NCBI GenBank assembly: GCA_023262645.1
Contig: JALRAA010000006.1
Coordinates: forward strand, 1 to 17,749
DNA length: 17,749 bases
From: Burkholderiaceae bacterium
GTDB lineage: Bacteria; Pseudomonadota; Gammaproteobacteria; Burkholderiales; Burkholderiaceae_C
Direction of reading: 5' to 3'
The notes beneath the pieces are model-generated. The model made no database searches, was not told where the DNA came from, and saw nothing but the letters and a program-made list of their open reading frames with translations. The position numbers were made by a program, and so were the translations under genes. How positions within the stretch are numbered: position 1 is the stretch's first letter; each line of letters starts with the position of its first letter. This document shows positions 7,216-14,259 of the stretch, one piece after another.

Positions 7216-8469
7216 TTACTTGCGGCAGTCAGGAATATCGCGTGTGCCTAAACCCATCTTCTTGAACTCTGCTTCTGGCAGACCCAGGGTTTGGGTGACG
7301 TTAGGCACAGTTTTCACCACTTTGTTAAAGAGTGAACCATCGGCTGCTTTTGTCACTTCCGTGATGTAAGTTGGGCCGACACCATTGCGGTTTGCATCAA
7401 TCACGACTTCACCGGCTGGGCCGACGAATTTGGTTTTTTGCAATGCTTCACGGTATTTCTTTTGACCGCCACTCAAATCACCTTTGACCGCATCCAAGCC
7501 GTCCAGTGCAGCTTTGGTGTTGATGTAGTAGAGGTATGCAAACAATGAAGGGCTGGGGAAACCGTCTTTGAAGTTGGCTTTGTAATCGGCAACAAACTTT
7601 TTCCACTCAGCGGTATCCAATGAATCAGCCATGGGGCCAGCTGAGGCTGTTCCCACCAACGATTCACGGCGTTTGCCTTTGTAGTTCAACACGGTTTGGT
7701 CAACCGTGATGGAGCCACCCACCATGGGCTTGGTGCCACCCGCTTGTTCGTATTGGGTCAAAAAGTTGACGGCATCCGAACCACCCAACACGACCAACAA
7801 AGCATCAATGTCTTTGGGAATCTTGGCAATCACAGAGGCATAGTCTTTGGTACCCAGCGGCACCCATGCTTTGTCCAACACTTTGCCGCCCTTGGCGCAG
7901 TAGCTGGCCATGAAGCCTTGCACTTGGGAATAGGGGAAGCCATAGTCCTCAGCGATCAAGAACATTTTTTTATAGCCTTTGGACAAAGCGTGATCGCCCA
8001 AACCTACCATCCACTGTGCACCTTCTGTGTTGAAGCGAAAGAAGTTGCTGGATGGATCGTTCAAGGTAGCAGCCTGCGCACCGGATGAGCCATTGATGAA
8101 AGTGATACCTGCCTGTGTTTTGGCGTAGTTTTTGACAGCAATACCTTCATCACCAGACAGTGGGCCAATCATGATTTGGACCTTGTCTTGCTCAACCAGT
8201 TTGCGTGTTGCAGCAACCGCTTTGTCAGGGTTGCCATCAGAAGAGCCGCTGATGAGTTGAATCTTCATGCCGCCGGCGGTTCCGCCTTTTTGCTTGAGTG
8301 CAAGTTCTGCACCACGGATACCGTCTTGACCAGGAACAGCAAACGGTCCTTCCAAAATGGATAGCAGGCCGACTTTCAAGGTACCTTCTGCGAAAGCAAA
8401 ACCGGTGGTAGCCGCCAGTATTGCAGCGCTGATCACAGTACGTGCCAGCGTTCTTTTGCTCAAATGCAT
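7216..8469 (-). CDS. Periplasmic substrate-binding protein of a branched-chain amino acid/HAAT-type ABC importer
   Basis: 417 residues from ATG 8469. A signal peptide is visible: basic MHLSKRTLAR, a hydrophobic core (ISAAILAATTGFA) and an AFA cleavage site near residue 27, with the mature protein beginning EGTLKVGLLS. The rest is a type I periplasmic-binding (Leu/Ile/Val-binding, Peripla_BP_6) fold with IMIGPLSGDEGIAV, FRFNTEGAQW and LVVLGGSDAVNF. HAAT receptors bind amino acids, amides, urea or aromatic acids; the sequence does not tell which. The frame opens at ATG 8520, but that adds 17 residues before the signal peptide with no proper ribosome site, so 8469 is chosen. The gene follows the permeases after a 99-base gap, the largest in the operon, and precedes the ATPases. 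Confidence 0.93.
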   Translation of the reverse strand: MHLSKRTLARTVISAAILAATTGFAFAEGTLKVGLLSILEGPFAVPGQDGIRGAELALKQKGGTAGGMKIQLISGSSDGNPDKAVAATRKLVEQDKVQIMIGPLSGDEGIAVKNYAKTQAGITFINGSSGAQAATLNDPSSNFFRFNTEGAQWMVGLGDHALSKGYKKMFLIAEDYGFPYSQVQGFMASYCAKGGKVLDKAWVPLGTKDYASVIAKIPKDIDALLVVLGGSDAVNFLTQYEQAGGTKPMVGGSITVDQTVLNYKGKRRESLVGTASAGPMADSLDTAEWKKFVADYKANFKDGFPSPSLFAYLYYINTKAALDGLDAVKGDLSGGQKKYREALQKTKFVGPAGEVVIDANRNGVGPTYITEVTKAADGSLFNKVVKTVPNVTQTLGLPEAEFKKMGLGTRDIPDCRK

Positions 8470-8475
8470 TTTTGT

Positions 8476-8481
8476 CTCCTC
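8476..8481 (-). promoter_or_regulatory. Ribosome binding site fixing the binding-protein start
   Basis: The minus strand reads GAGGAG six bases before ATG 8469. It is one of the strongest Shine-Dalgarno sequences in the operon. It fits a periplasmic receptor needed in excess over its transporter and argues against the longer frame opening at 8520. Confidence 0.8.
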
Positions 8482-8568
8482 AGTTAGAAAGATGGCCGGA
8501 TGGCCTGTGAAAGACGCCATGCCTTTGAAGGACAGCGCCTGGTTGCCTGCATGAATACACCATTGAAT

Positions 8569-9723
8569 TCATACCCGGCGACTCTCTCGAGCCCGTGGAT
8601 CCGCCGAAGGCGATGACCAACGCGCACGCAATTTCTGCCACAAACCCAACAAGCCGTCGGGCGAGAAAAATACGATCAATAAAAAGACGCCGCCAATCAC
8701 CAGATTGAAGCGCTGTCTGTCAACCAGATCGATGGCGAAGTTTTGTAAAAGCACAAAAGCCATTGCGCCAATGAACGCACCGATGGGATGCTTCATGCCA
8801 CCCAAGACCGCGATGACCAAAATATTGATCAACGCACCGGTGTTGATAGAACCGGGGGAAATGCGGTTGTTGTACCAAATCAGCAAAATACCACCGACCG
8901 ATGCGAGCAATCCTGCGAAAGCGTGTGCCGCCAACCGATGCGCGGTGACATTAAAGCCCAAAGAATTCATTCTGCGTGGGTTATCGCGAATGCCTTGCAA
9001 TGCCATTCCAAAGGGGGCGCGTACCAAATATTTGACACTCCAATACGCAATGAGTGCACAACCCACTGACAAAAAATAAAAAGCGACGGGGTCAGTGAAA
9101 TCCACTTCACCTACCGTGGGTGCACTGATTTTGCTAAAGCCCTGAAAGCCGTTGAACAATGCATAGTTTTGTTGCGTCAAGTAGAAAAACGCAACACCAA
9201 TCGCCAACGTGATCATGATGGTGTGAATGCCCTCTGTACGCACAGACAACCAACCCACCAATGTTGCAAACACCATCGATATCAAGACAGAGAACACCAC
9301 AGCCAACCACCAAGGCCAACCCAAACTGATGGCACCCATGCTGCTGGTTCCGAAAATAGCAATCAAATAGCCGCTCACGCCAGCCACCGTCATTTGCGAC
9401 AGTGACACCATGCCGCCATAGCCACCTAAGAAGGTCAAAGACAAGGCAATCAAACCCAGCGCCATCGATTGCGCTGCAATTTGGTAAGTGAAAAATGGCG
9501 ATGCCACAACGGGGTACAGCAACAAGGCAATGATCACCAAAACATGACGCCACCGCACGTTTGACCAAGCCCTGCTCCACCATGTGTTTTTATCAACCGC
9601 ATACGCCGACGATGCATAAGAAACGACAGGCTTGCTGGTTTGTGCAGGCGCTTGTGTCACCACAGACACGCGTGCGCCTGGTGATGGTGTGTTCATGGCA
9701 CGACGCCACTGTGCTGCGCTCAT
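8569..9723 (-). CDS. LivM-like ABC transporter permease
   Basis: 384 residues, polytopic. Hydrophobic segments begin near residue 61 (VLVIIALLLYPVV), followed by MALGLIALSLTFLGG (87-101, the LivM-typical L-GGYGG-SLSQ region), WWLAVVFSVLISMVF, ITLAIGVAFFYL, LSVGCALIAYW, AFAGLLASVGGILLIW, ILVIAVLGGM and GGVFLLIVFF. The cytoplasmic coupling loop ALQGIRDNPRRMNSLGFN (241-258) is the EAA-like motif that contacts the ATPases. The C-terminus (SPDGLLGLWQK) is also LivM-typical. ATG 9723 has AGGA eight bases upstream and overlaps the LivH-like stop by four bases (ATGA). The 60-residue polar N-terminus before the first membrane segment is longer than usual; ATG 9696 is an in-frame alternative, but coupling favours 9723. 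Confidence 0.93.
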   Translation of the reverse strand: MSAAQWRRAMNTPSPGARVSVVTQAPAQTSKPVVSYASSAYAVDKNTWWSRAWSNVRWRHVLVIIALLLYPVVASPFFTYQIAAQSMALGLIALSLTFLGGYGGMVSLSQMTVAGVSGYLIAIFGTSSMGAISLGWPWWLAVVFSVLISMVFATLVGWLSVRTEGIHTIMITLAIGVAFFYLTQQNYALFNGFQGFSKISAPTVGEVDFTDPVAFYFLSVGCALIAYWSVKYLVRAPFGMALQGIRDNPRRMNSLGFNVTAHRLAAHAFAGLLASVGGILLIWYNNRISPGSINTGALINILVIAVLGGMKHPIGAFIGAMAFVLLQNFAIDLVDRQRFNLVIGGVFLLIVFFSPDGLLGLWQKLRARWSSPSADPRARESRRV

Positions 9724-10661
9724 GTGGCTTTTCCTAAAACACCGCGCGGTCTGAAGGCCAGCGCAACAATCATGATGACAAAAGTGAACACCACGGAATA
9801 TGTGGGTGCATAAGCCTGACCGAATTGCTCTGCCAAGCCAATGAGTAAAGCGCCAATGGCGGCACCCGGCACGCTACCCATGCCGCCGACGATCACCACG
9901 ACCAACGATGCCAGCAAGTAACGCGTGTCTTCACCCGGCGAGATAGACAACGCAGTGCCACCAACGACACCTGCCAAGCCTGCCAAGCCGGCACCCAAGG
10001 CGAAGGTCAGCGCAAAAATACGCTGCACATTCACACCTGAAGCAGACAACATGCCTCGGTCATCGACGCCAGCTCGAATCATCATGCCCATGCGCGTGCG
10101 GGTCAGCAAACCCCACAAGGCCAATCCGATGGCAACCGAAACGCACAACACGATCAGTCGATAGGTGGGAAATTTTTCGATGATGGGCAACGTGGTTGTG
10201 CCATAAATCCAAGAAGGCGGATCGAAGGTGTAAATTTCGCCACCGAAATACCACAACATCAAATCCGCCAACACGATGGACAAGCCGATCGTGACCAGCG
10301 TTTGTCGCAAATCTTCGCCCTGCATTCGTCTGAAGACGACGATTTGAATCAGCACCCCAATCACTGCAGATGCAACAAAACCAGCCAACACGGCAAGCAA
10401 CCATGAACCTGTGTATTCGCCAACAATCCAACCGACATACGCACCGATCAAAAACAAGGAACCGTGTGCCAAATTGACGTTGCGCATCAAACCAAATACC
10501 AACGTGAATCCACTGGCCACAATGAAATACAGAGAAGCCAGTGTCAAACCGTTGAGCATGGTCTTCAAAAACAAAGTGGCGTCTTCATACAAGCCCCACA
10601 CGGAGAGCAAAGCCAATGGCAATACCAACAGCCACCAAAAAGCCAACTCACTGCGTTTCAT
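9720..10661 (-). CDS. LivH-like ABC transporter permease
   Basis: 313 residues from ATG 10661, polytopic inner-membrane protein. The N-terminal region MLNGLTLASLYFIVASGFTLVFGLMRNVNLAHGSLFLIGAY is LivH-like, shown by its key pieces NGLTLASLYF, GLMRNVNLAHG and GAY (37-74). The cytoplasmic loop MIRAGVDDRGMLSASGVN (194-211) is the EAA-like ATPase-contact motif. Later segments include TFALGAGLAGLAGVVGG (219-235) and LVVVIVGGMGSVPGAAIGA (253-271), ending FRPRGVLG. The frame reaches TTG 10676, but ATG 10661 has GGGAG eight bases upstream and overlaps the preceding stop by four bases, so it is chosen. It forms the translocation pore with the LivM-like protein. Confidence 0.93.
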   Translation of the reverse strand: MKRSELAFWWLLVLPLALLSVWGLYEDATLFLKTMLNGLTLASLYFIVASGFTLVFGLMRNVNLAHGSLFLIGAYVGWIVGEYTGSWLLAVLAGFVASAVIGVLIQIVVFRRMQGEDLRQTLVTIGLSIVLADLMLWYFGGEIYTFDPPSWIYGTTTLPIIEKFPTYRLIVLCVSVAIGLALWGLLTRTRMGMMIRAGVDDRGMLSASGVNVQRIFALTFALGAGLAGLAGVVGGTALSISPGEDTRYLLASLVVVIVGGMGSVPGAAIGALLIGLAEQFGQAYAPTYSVVFTFVIMIVALAFRPRGVLGKAT

Positions 10662-11941
10662 GCAGCGCGCTCCCAAGGCATGGCTCGGGTGGTGGGCGGG
10701 TGCTTGGCAAAAACGCCGTCTTTCATCACCGCCAACATGCGCGAGGGTTCACGCAATATCGACAAATTGGTCAGCGGGTCGCCGTCGACCAACAACAAAT
10801 CTGCCAAGTACCCTTCTTTGACCAAGCCCAATTCATGGGGTTTGAGCATGATTTGTCCACCGTACAACGTGCAGGAGCGAATCGCTTCCATGGGCGTATA
10901 GCCCAAATAACGCACAAAAAACTCGAGATCGCGAGCGTTTTGTCCATGCGGTGTGAACGCGAAACCATAGTCACCACCAGGCATCACACGAATGCCACGC
11001 TTGTGCATGGCACTCAGCGATTTCAAAGCTGCTTCCCATTCAATCGCATAGCCCATGCTCTCTGCTTTGGCACGGGTCACGCCCCATGGCTCTGCTTCAT
11101 TCAACAGTGCATGAATGATGCCGATACCTGGCACCACAAATACTTTGTCTTTCGCAGCTTCGAGCATGTCAAGGGTTTTCTCGTCGCAAAAACTGGCGTG
11201 GTAGATGATCTCGATACCGTGGCGAAGCGCTTGTTGCACAGAAGGCCCAGAGCGTGCATGCGCGGTTCCTCGCTTGCCACGCATCTTCACCTCTTCCATG
11301 GCTGCTGCCACCTCTGCATCCGTCATCCAATGGGTTTCTGCCGGCGAATCTGGCGTGAAGTTGTCACCAGACAAATTGAGCTTGATGCAGTCCACGCCAT
11401 ATTTCAAAAACATGCGCACGCATTTGCGCATTTCTTCAGCCCCACTGACATTGGCACCAAAACTGAATTCTGGGAAAGGCAAGTGTGGAAGCGTCTCGTC
11501 CCCTAAAGCGCCGGGGACAGTGATCTCTTGGCTGGCCGCCAAATAACGCGGTCCGGGAATTTGACCGCTGTTGATGGCATTGCGAATGACCACATCCAAG
11601 CGGGGTTTGGCACAGGCCGCCCCCACACACGAGGTCCAGCCTGCTTCTAAATAAATTTTGGCAACTTTGGCGCTCCACAACACATGCTCTTCAAGTGGCA
11701 TGGTTTGAATGCCTGCCAAATTAGCAGCGTTGTTCCAAGAAAAATGCGTATGCGCTTCGCACATGCCTGGCATCAACGTGGCCCCAGCCGCATCGATTTG
11801 CAATGCATCGCCTGCTGAAATAGGGGCGGTTGATCGACTGATGTGTTTGATGCGCTTGCCTTCAACCAACACACTGCCGGGATATGGCGCAGTGCCACTG
11901 CCGTCAAGAATCCGAACATTGGTGAAAAGTGTTGATGCCAT
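10658..11941 (-). CDS. Metal-dependent amidohydrolase (imidazolonepropionase-like, COG1228 type), second paralogue
   Basis: 427 residues from ATG 11941. It is an amidohydrolase-superfamily barrel with metal ligands in place: HxH at His64/His66 in EAHTHFSW, candidate carboxylated Lys187 in CIKLNLSG, His228 in TAHARS, His248 in IYHASF and catalytic Asp324 in PGGDYGF. The C-terminal LADLLLVDGDPL and VMKDGVF blocks rebuild the small beta domain formed with the N-terminus. Relatives hydrolyse cyclic amides, N-acyl groups or dipeptides such as Xaa-Pro; the substrate here is unknown. No signal peptide, so cytoplasmic. The frame opens at TTG 11959, but an ideal AAGGAG site before 11941 decides the start. 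It lies 14 bases after a clear paralogue and overlaps the LivH-like start by four bases. Confidence 0.92.
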   Translation of the reverse strand: MASTLFTNVRILDGSGTAPYPGSVLVEGKRIKHISRSTAPISAGDALQIDAAGATLMPGMCEAHTHFSWNNAANLAGIQTMPLEEHVLWSAKVAKIYLEAGWTSCVGAACAKPRLDVVIRNAINSGQIPGPRYLAASQEITVPGALGDETLPHLPFPEFSFGANVSGAEEMRKCVRMFLKYGVDCIKLNLSGDNFTPDSPAETHWMTDAEVAAAMEEVKMRGKRGTAHARSGPSVQQALRHGIEIIYHASFCDEKTLDMLEAAKDKVFVVPGIGIIHALLNEAEPWGVTRAKAESMGYAIEWEAALKSLSAMHKRGIRVMPGGDYGFAFTPHGQNARDLEFFVRYLGYTPMEAIRSCTLYGGQIMLKPHELGLVKEGYLADLLLVDGDPLTNLSILREPSRMLAVMKDGVFAKHPPTTRAMPWERAA

Positions 11942-11947
11942 GGTCGT

Positions 11948-11953
11948 CTCCTT
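11948..11953 (-). promoter_or_regulatory. Ribosome binding site fixing the second amidohydrolase start
   Basis: The minus strand reads AAGGAG six bases before ATG 11941, in the short gap after the first amidohydrolase and overlapping the spurious TTG opening at 11959. The spacing is optimal and selects 11941 as start. Confidence 0.8.
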
Positions 11954-11955
11954 GA

Positions 11956-13269
11956 TCAAGCAGCCCAGCGCGTGGGTACTGTTGCACGGCCAGGTTGACC
12001 GCGCTGCGACAAAGACGGCGGTTCACGATGAAACACGCCGTCTTTCATGACGGCAAGAATGCGCGATTTGTCTTGTAAAACCGTGATGTCTTGCAGAGGA
12101 TCACCGTCGATCAGCAACATATCGGCCAAATAACCTTCGCGAATTTGCCCCAACGGATCGGCGGTTCGCATCATTGGCGCACCCCAAACCGTGGCACTCA
12201 GCAAGGCCTCCATGTTGGACATGCCAATGTGCTTGACGAAATATTCCAAGTCCTTCGCATTGGTACCGTGCGGCGTCCAAGCAAAACCGTAATCGCCGCC
12301 GGGCATGATGTGTATGCCACGTTTATGAAGTGCCCGCATGGATTCGATGGCAGCATCTAATTCTTTGAAGTAACCCATTTTGTGGACCACGTCTTTTGTC
12401 AAACCATATTCGCTGGCGTTGTGACAGGTGTTGATCAACCAAGCCAAACCAGGCGCAATGAAATGCGATTGGCGGTGTTGATCCAAAAGGTCAATCGCTT
12501 CATTGTCTAAGAAGCTGGCGTGGTAGATGACGTTGATACCTTGCTTGACGCATTGCTTCACCGACCATGTGGAGCGCGCATGCGCGGCCACCCATTTGCC
12601 CCACGATTTGGCTTCTTGTACACAGGTGGTGATTTCTTCTTCGGTGAATTGGCTTTGTTCGCTCGACATGCCCGTGATGGATTCACCCGACAAATTGATC
12701 TTGAGCGTATCCACGCCATATTTGCAAAACATGCGCACGCAACGACGCATTTCGTCACTGCCACTGACCACCGCGCCAAATGCAAATTCCATTTGCGGCA
12801 AATGCGGTTGGGTGCTGTCACCCAAACCACCCGGCACCGTAATCTCTTGGCTGGGGGCGGTATAACGTGGGCCGACGATGGTGCCATCGTTGATGGCATT
12901 GCGGGTCACCACATCCAAACGTGGTTTGGCAGCGGCGGCACCCACACAACTGGTCCAACCCATATCGAGATACTGTCGCGCTACCTGGGCGCACCACAAA
13001 ATGTGTTCCTCAGGTGGCATGCGCTGAATAGCATCCAAACTCGGTTGGTCGTTCCAAGAAAAATGGGTATGCGCCTCCACCATACCGGGCATCAAAAAAC
13101 AACCTGCACCATCAATCACAGTCTGGCCGGACAAGGGCATGTTTCTCATGCTGTGTGTGGCTCGACTCACGCGGACAATCTTGTTGCCTTGCACCAATAC
13201 TTCGCCATTGAAAGGCATGTCGCCGCTGGCATCAAACACATTCACATTGGTAAACAAAACTGGGTTCAT
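11956..13269 (-). CDS. Metal-dependent amidohydrolase (imidazolonepropionase-like, COG1228 type), first paralogue
   Basis: 437 residues with the same architecture as the downstream amidohydrolase: HxH His67/His69 in EAHTHFSW, Lys190 in TLKINLSG, His230 in AAHARS, His250 in IYHASF and Asp326 in PGGDYGF. All catalytic positions are intact, so neither copy looks dead. Long blocks are shared with the paralogue (GWTSCVGAA-AKPRLDV, SQEITVPG-LGD, HKRGI--MPGGDYGF). Divergence is concentrated around 195-225 and 255-305, where substrate loops would lie, suggesting different but related substrates or a hetero-oligomer (inference). ATG 13269 follows the alpha/beta hydrolase stop by ten bases. Its Shine-Dalgarno is weak, so coupling is likely. 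The C-terminal tail after VMKDGVF is Arg/Gln/Pro-rich and unlike the paralogue's. Cytoplasmic. Confidence 0.92.
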   Translation of the reverse strand: MNPVLFTNVNVFDASGDMPFNGEVLVQGNKIVRVSRATHSMRNMPLSGQTVIDGAGCFLMPGMVEAHTHFSWNDQPSLDAIQRMPPEEHILWCAQVARQYLDMGWTSCVGAAAAKPRLDVVTRNAINDGTIVGPRYTAPSQEITVPGGLGDSTQPHLPQMEFAFGAVVSGSDEMRRCVRMFCKYGVDTLKINLSGESITGMSSEQSQFTEEEITTCVQEAKSWGKWVAAHARSTWSVKQCVKQGINVIYHASFLDNEAIDLLDQHRQSHFIAPGLAWLINTCHNASEYGLTKDVVHKMGYFKELDAAIESMRALHKRGIHIMPGGDYGFAWTPHGTNAKDLEYFVKHIGMSNMEALLSATVWGAPMMRTADPLGQIREGYLADMLLIDGDPLQDITVLQDKSRILAVMKDGVFHREPPSLSQRGQPGRATVPTRWAA

Positions 13270-13279
13270 GGTCGTGCTT

Positions 13280-14065
13280 TCAAGCGTGTCGTTTCAAGAA
13301 TTCGCGGGTTTCGCGCACACATTCATGGGGTTTTTCAATCGGCGTCCAGTGCCCGCAACGGTTCAACACTACACAACGTGACTGATGCATGCGTCTGGAC
13401 ATGGCGCGTACAGCGTCTGGGGCAGCCACCTTGTCTTCATCACCCGTGACCAACAAGCTCGGTGCTTGAATTTGCTCGACAGACGCCGCTTGCACATTGG
13501 CCAAAGCCAAGCAGTAATCGGCATAGGCCTTTGGCGTTTGCCGCATCAAGCTCTCTCTGACAAATGCATATGCAGCCGGATGGTTCGCCTTGGTGTGACC
13601 ACTCACCGCAGTCACGAGCAATTGGTCAGCCACCGCTTGCATGCCCGCCAAACTTTCTTGCTGAATATCTAGAGCCCGCTTGCGCAACCCCTCTTTGGCT
13701 GCATCTGCAGGAGAAATCAAGGGTCCAAACAACACCAAACTTTTGACAAGTGCAGGATGCGCAAGGGCCAGTTGCTGACAAACAATGGTGCCCATGGAAT
13801 GGGCGATCCAGTGAGCTTGGGTAATACCTAAGTGTTGACATGCCTTTTGCAAACACGCCACCATGTCTTCGACACGGATATTGTTGACATCGACTTCAGA
13901 GCGTCCACAACCGGGAAGATCGACACGAACCCACCGAAATCCTTCAAATGCCGACTGCATGGCAGACCATGTGTTGGACGTCCCGCCCAGACCGTGCACA
14001 CACACCACAGCAGGACCTGATCCAGACTCTTCAACGGCAACGCCCTGGATCACATGCAACGTCAT
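13280..14065 (-). CDS. Alpha/beta hydrolase (enol-lactonase-like)
   Basis: 261 residues, first gene of the long operon. It is an alpha/beta-hydrolase fold: oxyanion-hole segment VHGLGGTSNTW (23-33), DLPGCGRSE (49-57), nucleophile elbow AHSMGT with Ser90, acid Asp211 in GDEDKVA and base His239 in CGHWTPIEKP. The order and length resemble 3-oxoadipate enol-lactonase and meta-cleavage-product hydrolases, which hydrolyse esters, lactones or C-C bonds. The exact reaction is not assigned. No signal peptide, so cytoplasmic. The start ATG 14065 has only a weak upstream site (AGAGA, too distant) and lies inside a degenerate copy of the intergenic operator, so regulator binding there could hinder initiation. 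Confidence 0.9.
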   Translation of the reverse strand: MTLHVIQGVAVEESGSGPAVVCVHGLGGTSNTWSAMQSAFEGFRWVRVDLPGCGRSEVDVNNIRVEDMVACLQKACQHLGITQAHWIAHSMGTIVCQQLALAHPALVKSLVLFGPLISPADAAKEGLRKRALDIQQESLAGMQAVADQLLVTAVSGHTKANHPAAYAFVRESLMRQTPKAYADYCLALANVQAASVEQIQAPSLLVTGDEDKVAAPDAVRAMSRRMHQSRCVVLNRCGHWTPIEKPHECVRETREFLKRHA

Positions 14066-14080
14066 GAAGTATGTGTCTCT
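14065..14080. promoter_or_regulatory. Degenerate second operator-like site at the operon start
   Basis: The plus strand reads TGAAGTATGTGTCTCT, matching 12 of 16 positions of the perfect palindrome at 14166-14181. The right part ATGTGTCTC is identical. It begins on the start codon of the alpha/beta hydrolase and covers its leader. With the upstream site about 100 bases away it could allow two-site binding or looping. Its function is inferred from similarity alone. Confidence 0.45.
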
Positions 14081-14135
14081 GAAGAAATAAAAACTTCTGT
14101 CGCTCTCAACAGCATGGATACACCCGGCTTTCGAA

Positions 14136-14163
14136 ATTCTTCAATACAGAACAAGGATGTCAA
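14136..14163 (-). promoter_or_regulatory. Candidate sigma-70 promoter for the long operon
   Basis: On the minus strand a perfect TTGACA (14163-14158) is followed, after 16 bases, by AAGAAT (14141-14136, 4 of 6 to TATAAT). This would place the transcript start near 14130, leaving a leader of about 65 bases. The perfect operator palindrome lies three bases upstream of the -35 box, close enough for a bound regulator to affect RNA polymerase. Confidence 0.45.
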
Positions 14164-14165
14164 AA

Positions 14166-14181
14166 TGAGACATGTGTCTCA
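14166..14181. promoter_or_regulatory. Perfect palindrome, probable operator of the TetR-type regulator
   Basis: TGAGACATGTGTCTCA has two 7-base arms (TGAGACA/TGTCTCA) in perfect inverted repeat around a TG centre. It sits in the divergent region between the TetR-type gene and the long operon. TetR-family dimers typically bind palindromes of about this size next to their own genes. Assignment to this regulator is inference from position. Confidence 0.7.
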
Positions 14182-14259
14182 ATTCATCTAGGAAATAGTA
14201 AGGCTTGGGGTGCAAAATAGGAACCCTGATATTTGTCTTTTTCCTCCTGATTTACCCTG

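Larger units (their letters stand above)
1..14065 (-). other. Putative twelve-gene uptake/catabolic operon (runs off the left edge)
   Basis: All genes between 14065 and the left edge read on the minus strand. Several junctions overlap: TGATG one-base overlaps at 6373 and 1163, and ATGA four-base overlaps at 10658-10661 and 9720-9723. Most other gaps are 4-51 bases; the largest, 99 bases, precedes the periplasmic binding-protein gene. I see no convincing intrinsic terminator inside. This is strong evidence for co-transcription and translational coupling, though an internal promoter before the binding protein or before the flotillin cannot be excluded. The operon joins a complete HAAT importer, two amidohydrolases, an alpha/beta hydrolase, Tm-1-like and TIM-barrel proteins, a flotillin and SRPBCC/MDR enzymes. 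Confidence 0.75.

Noticed and set aside
8470..8520. ATG 8520 as start of the binding protein
   Set aside because: It would bury the signal peptide behind 17 residues, and its purine stretch is too close to the ATG; ATG 8469 has an ideal ribosome site.
11942..11959. TTG 11959 as start of the second amidohydrolase
   Set aside because: It overlaps the AAGGAG ribosome site that serves ATG 11941.
10616..13449. Long plus-strand frames (296 and 309 codons)
   Set aside because: Antisense to the amidohydrolase genes with intact catalytic motifs. The plus-strand products are His-rich composition artefacts.
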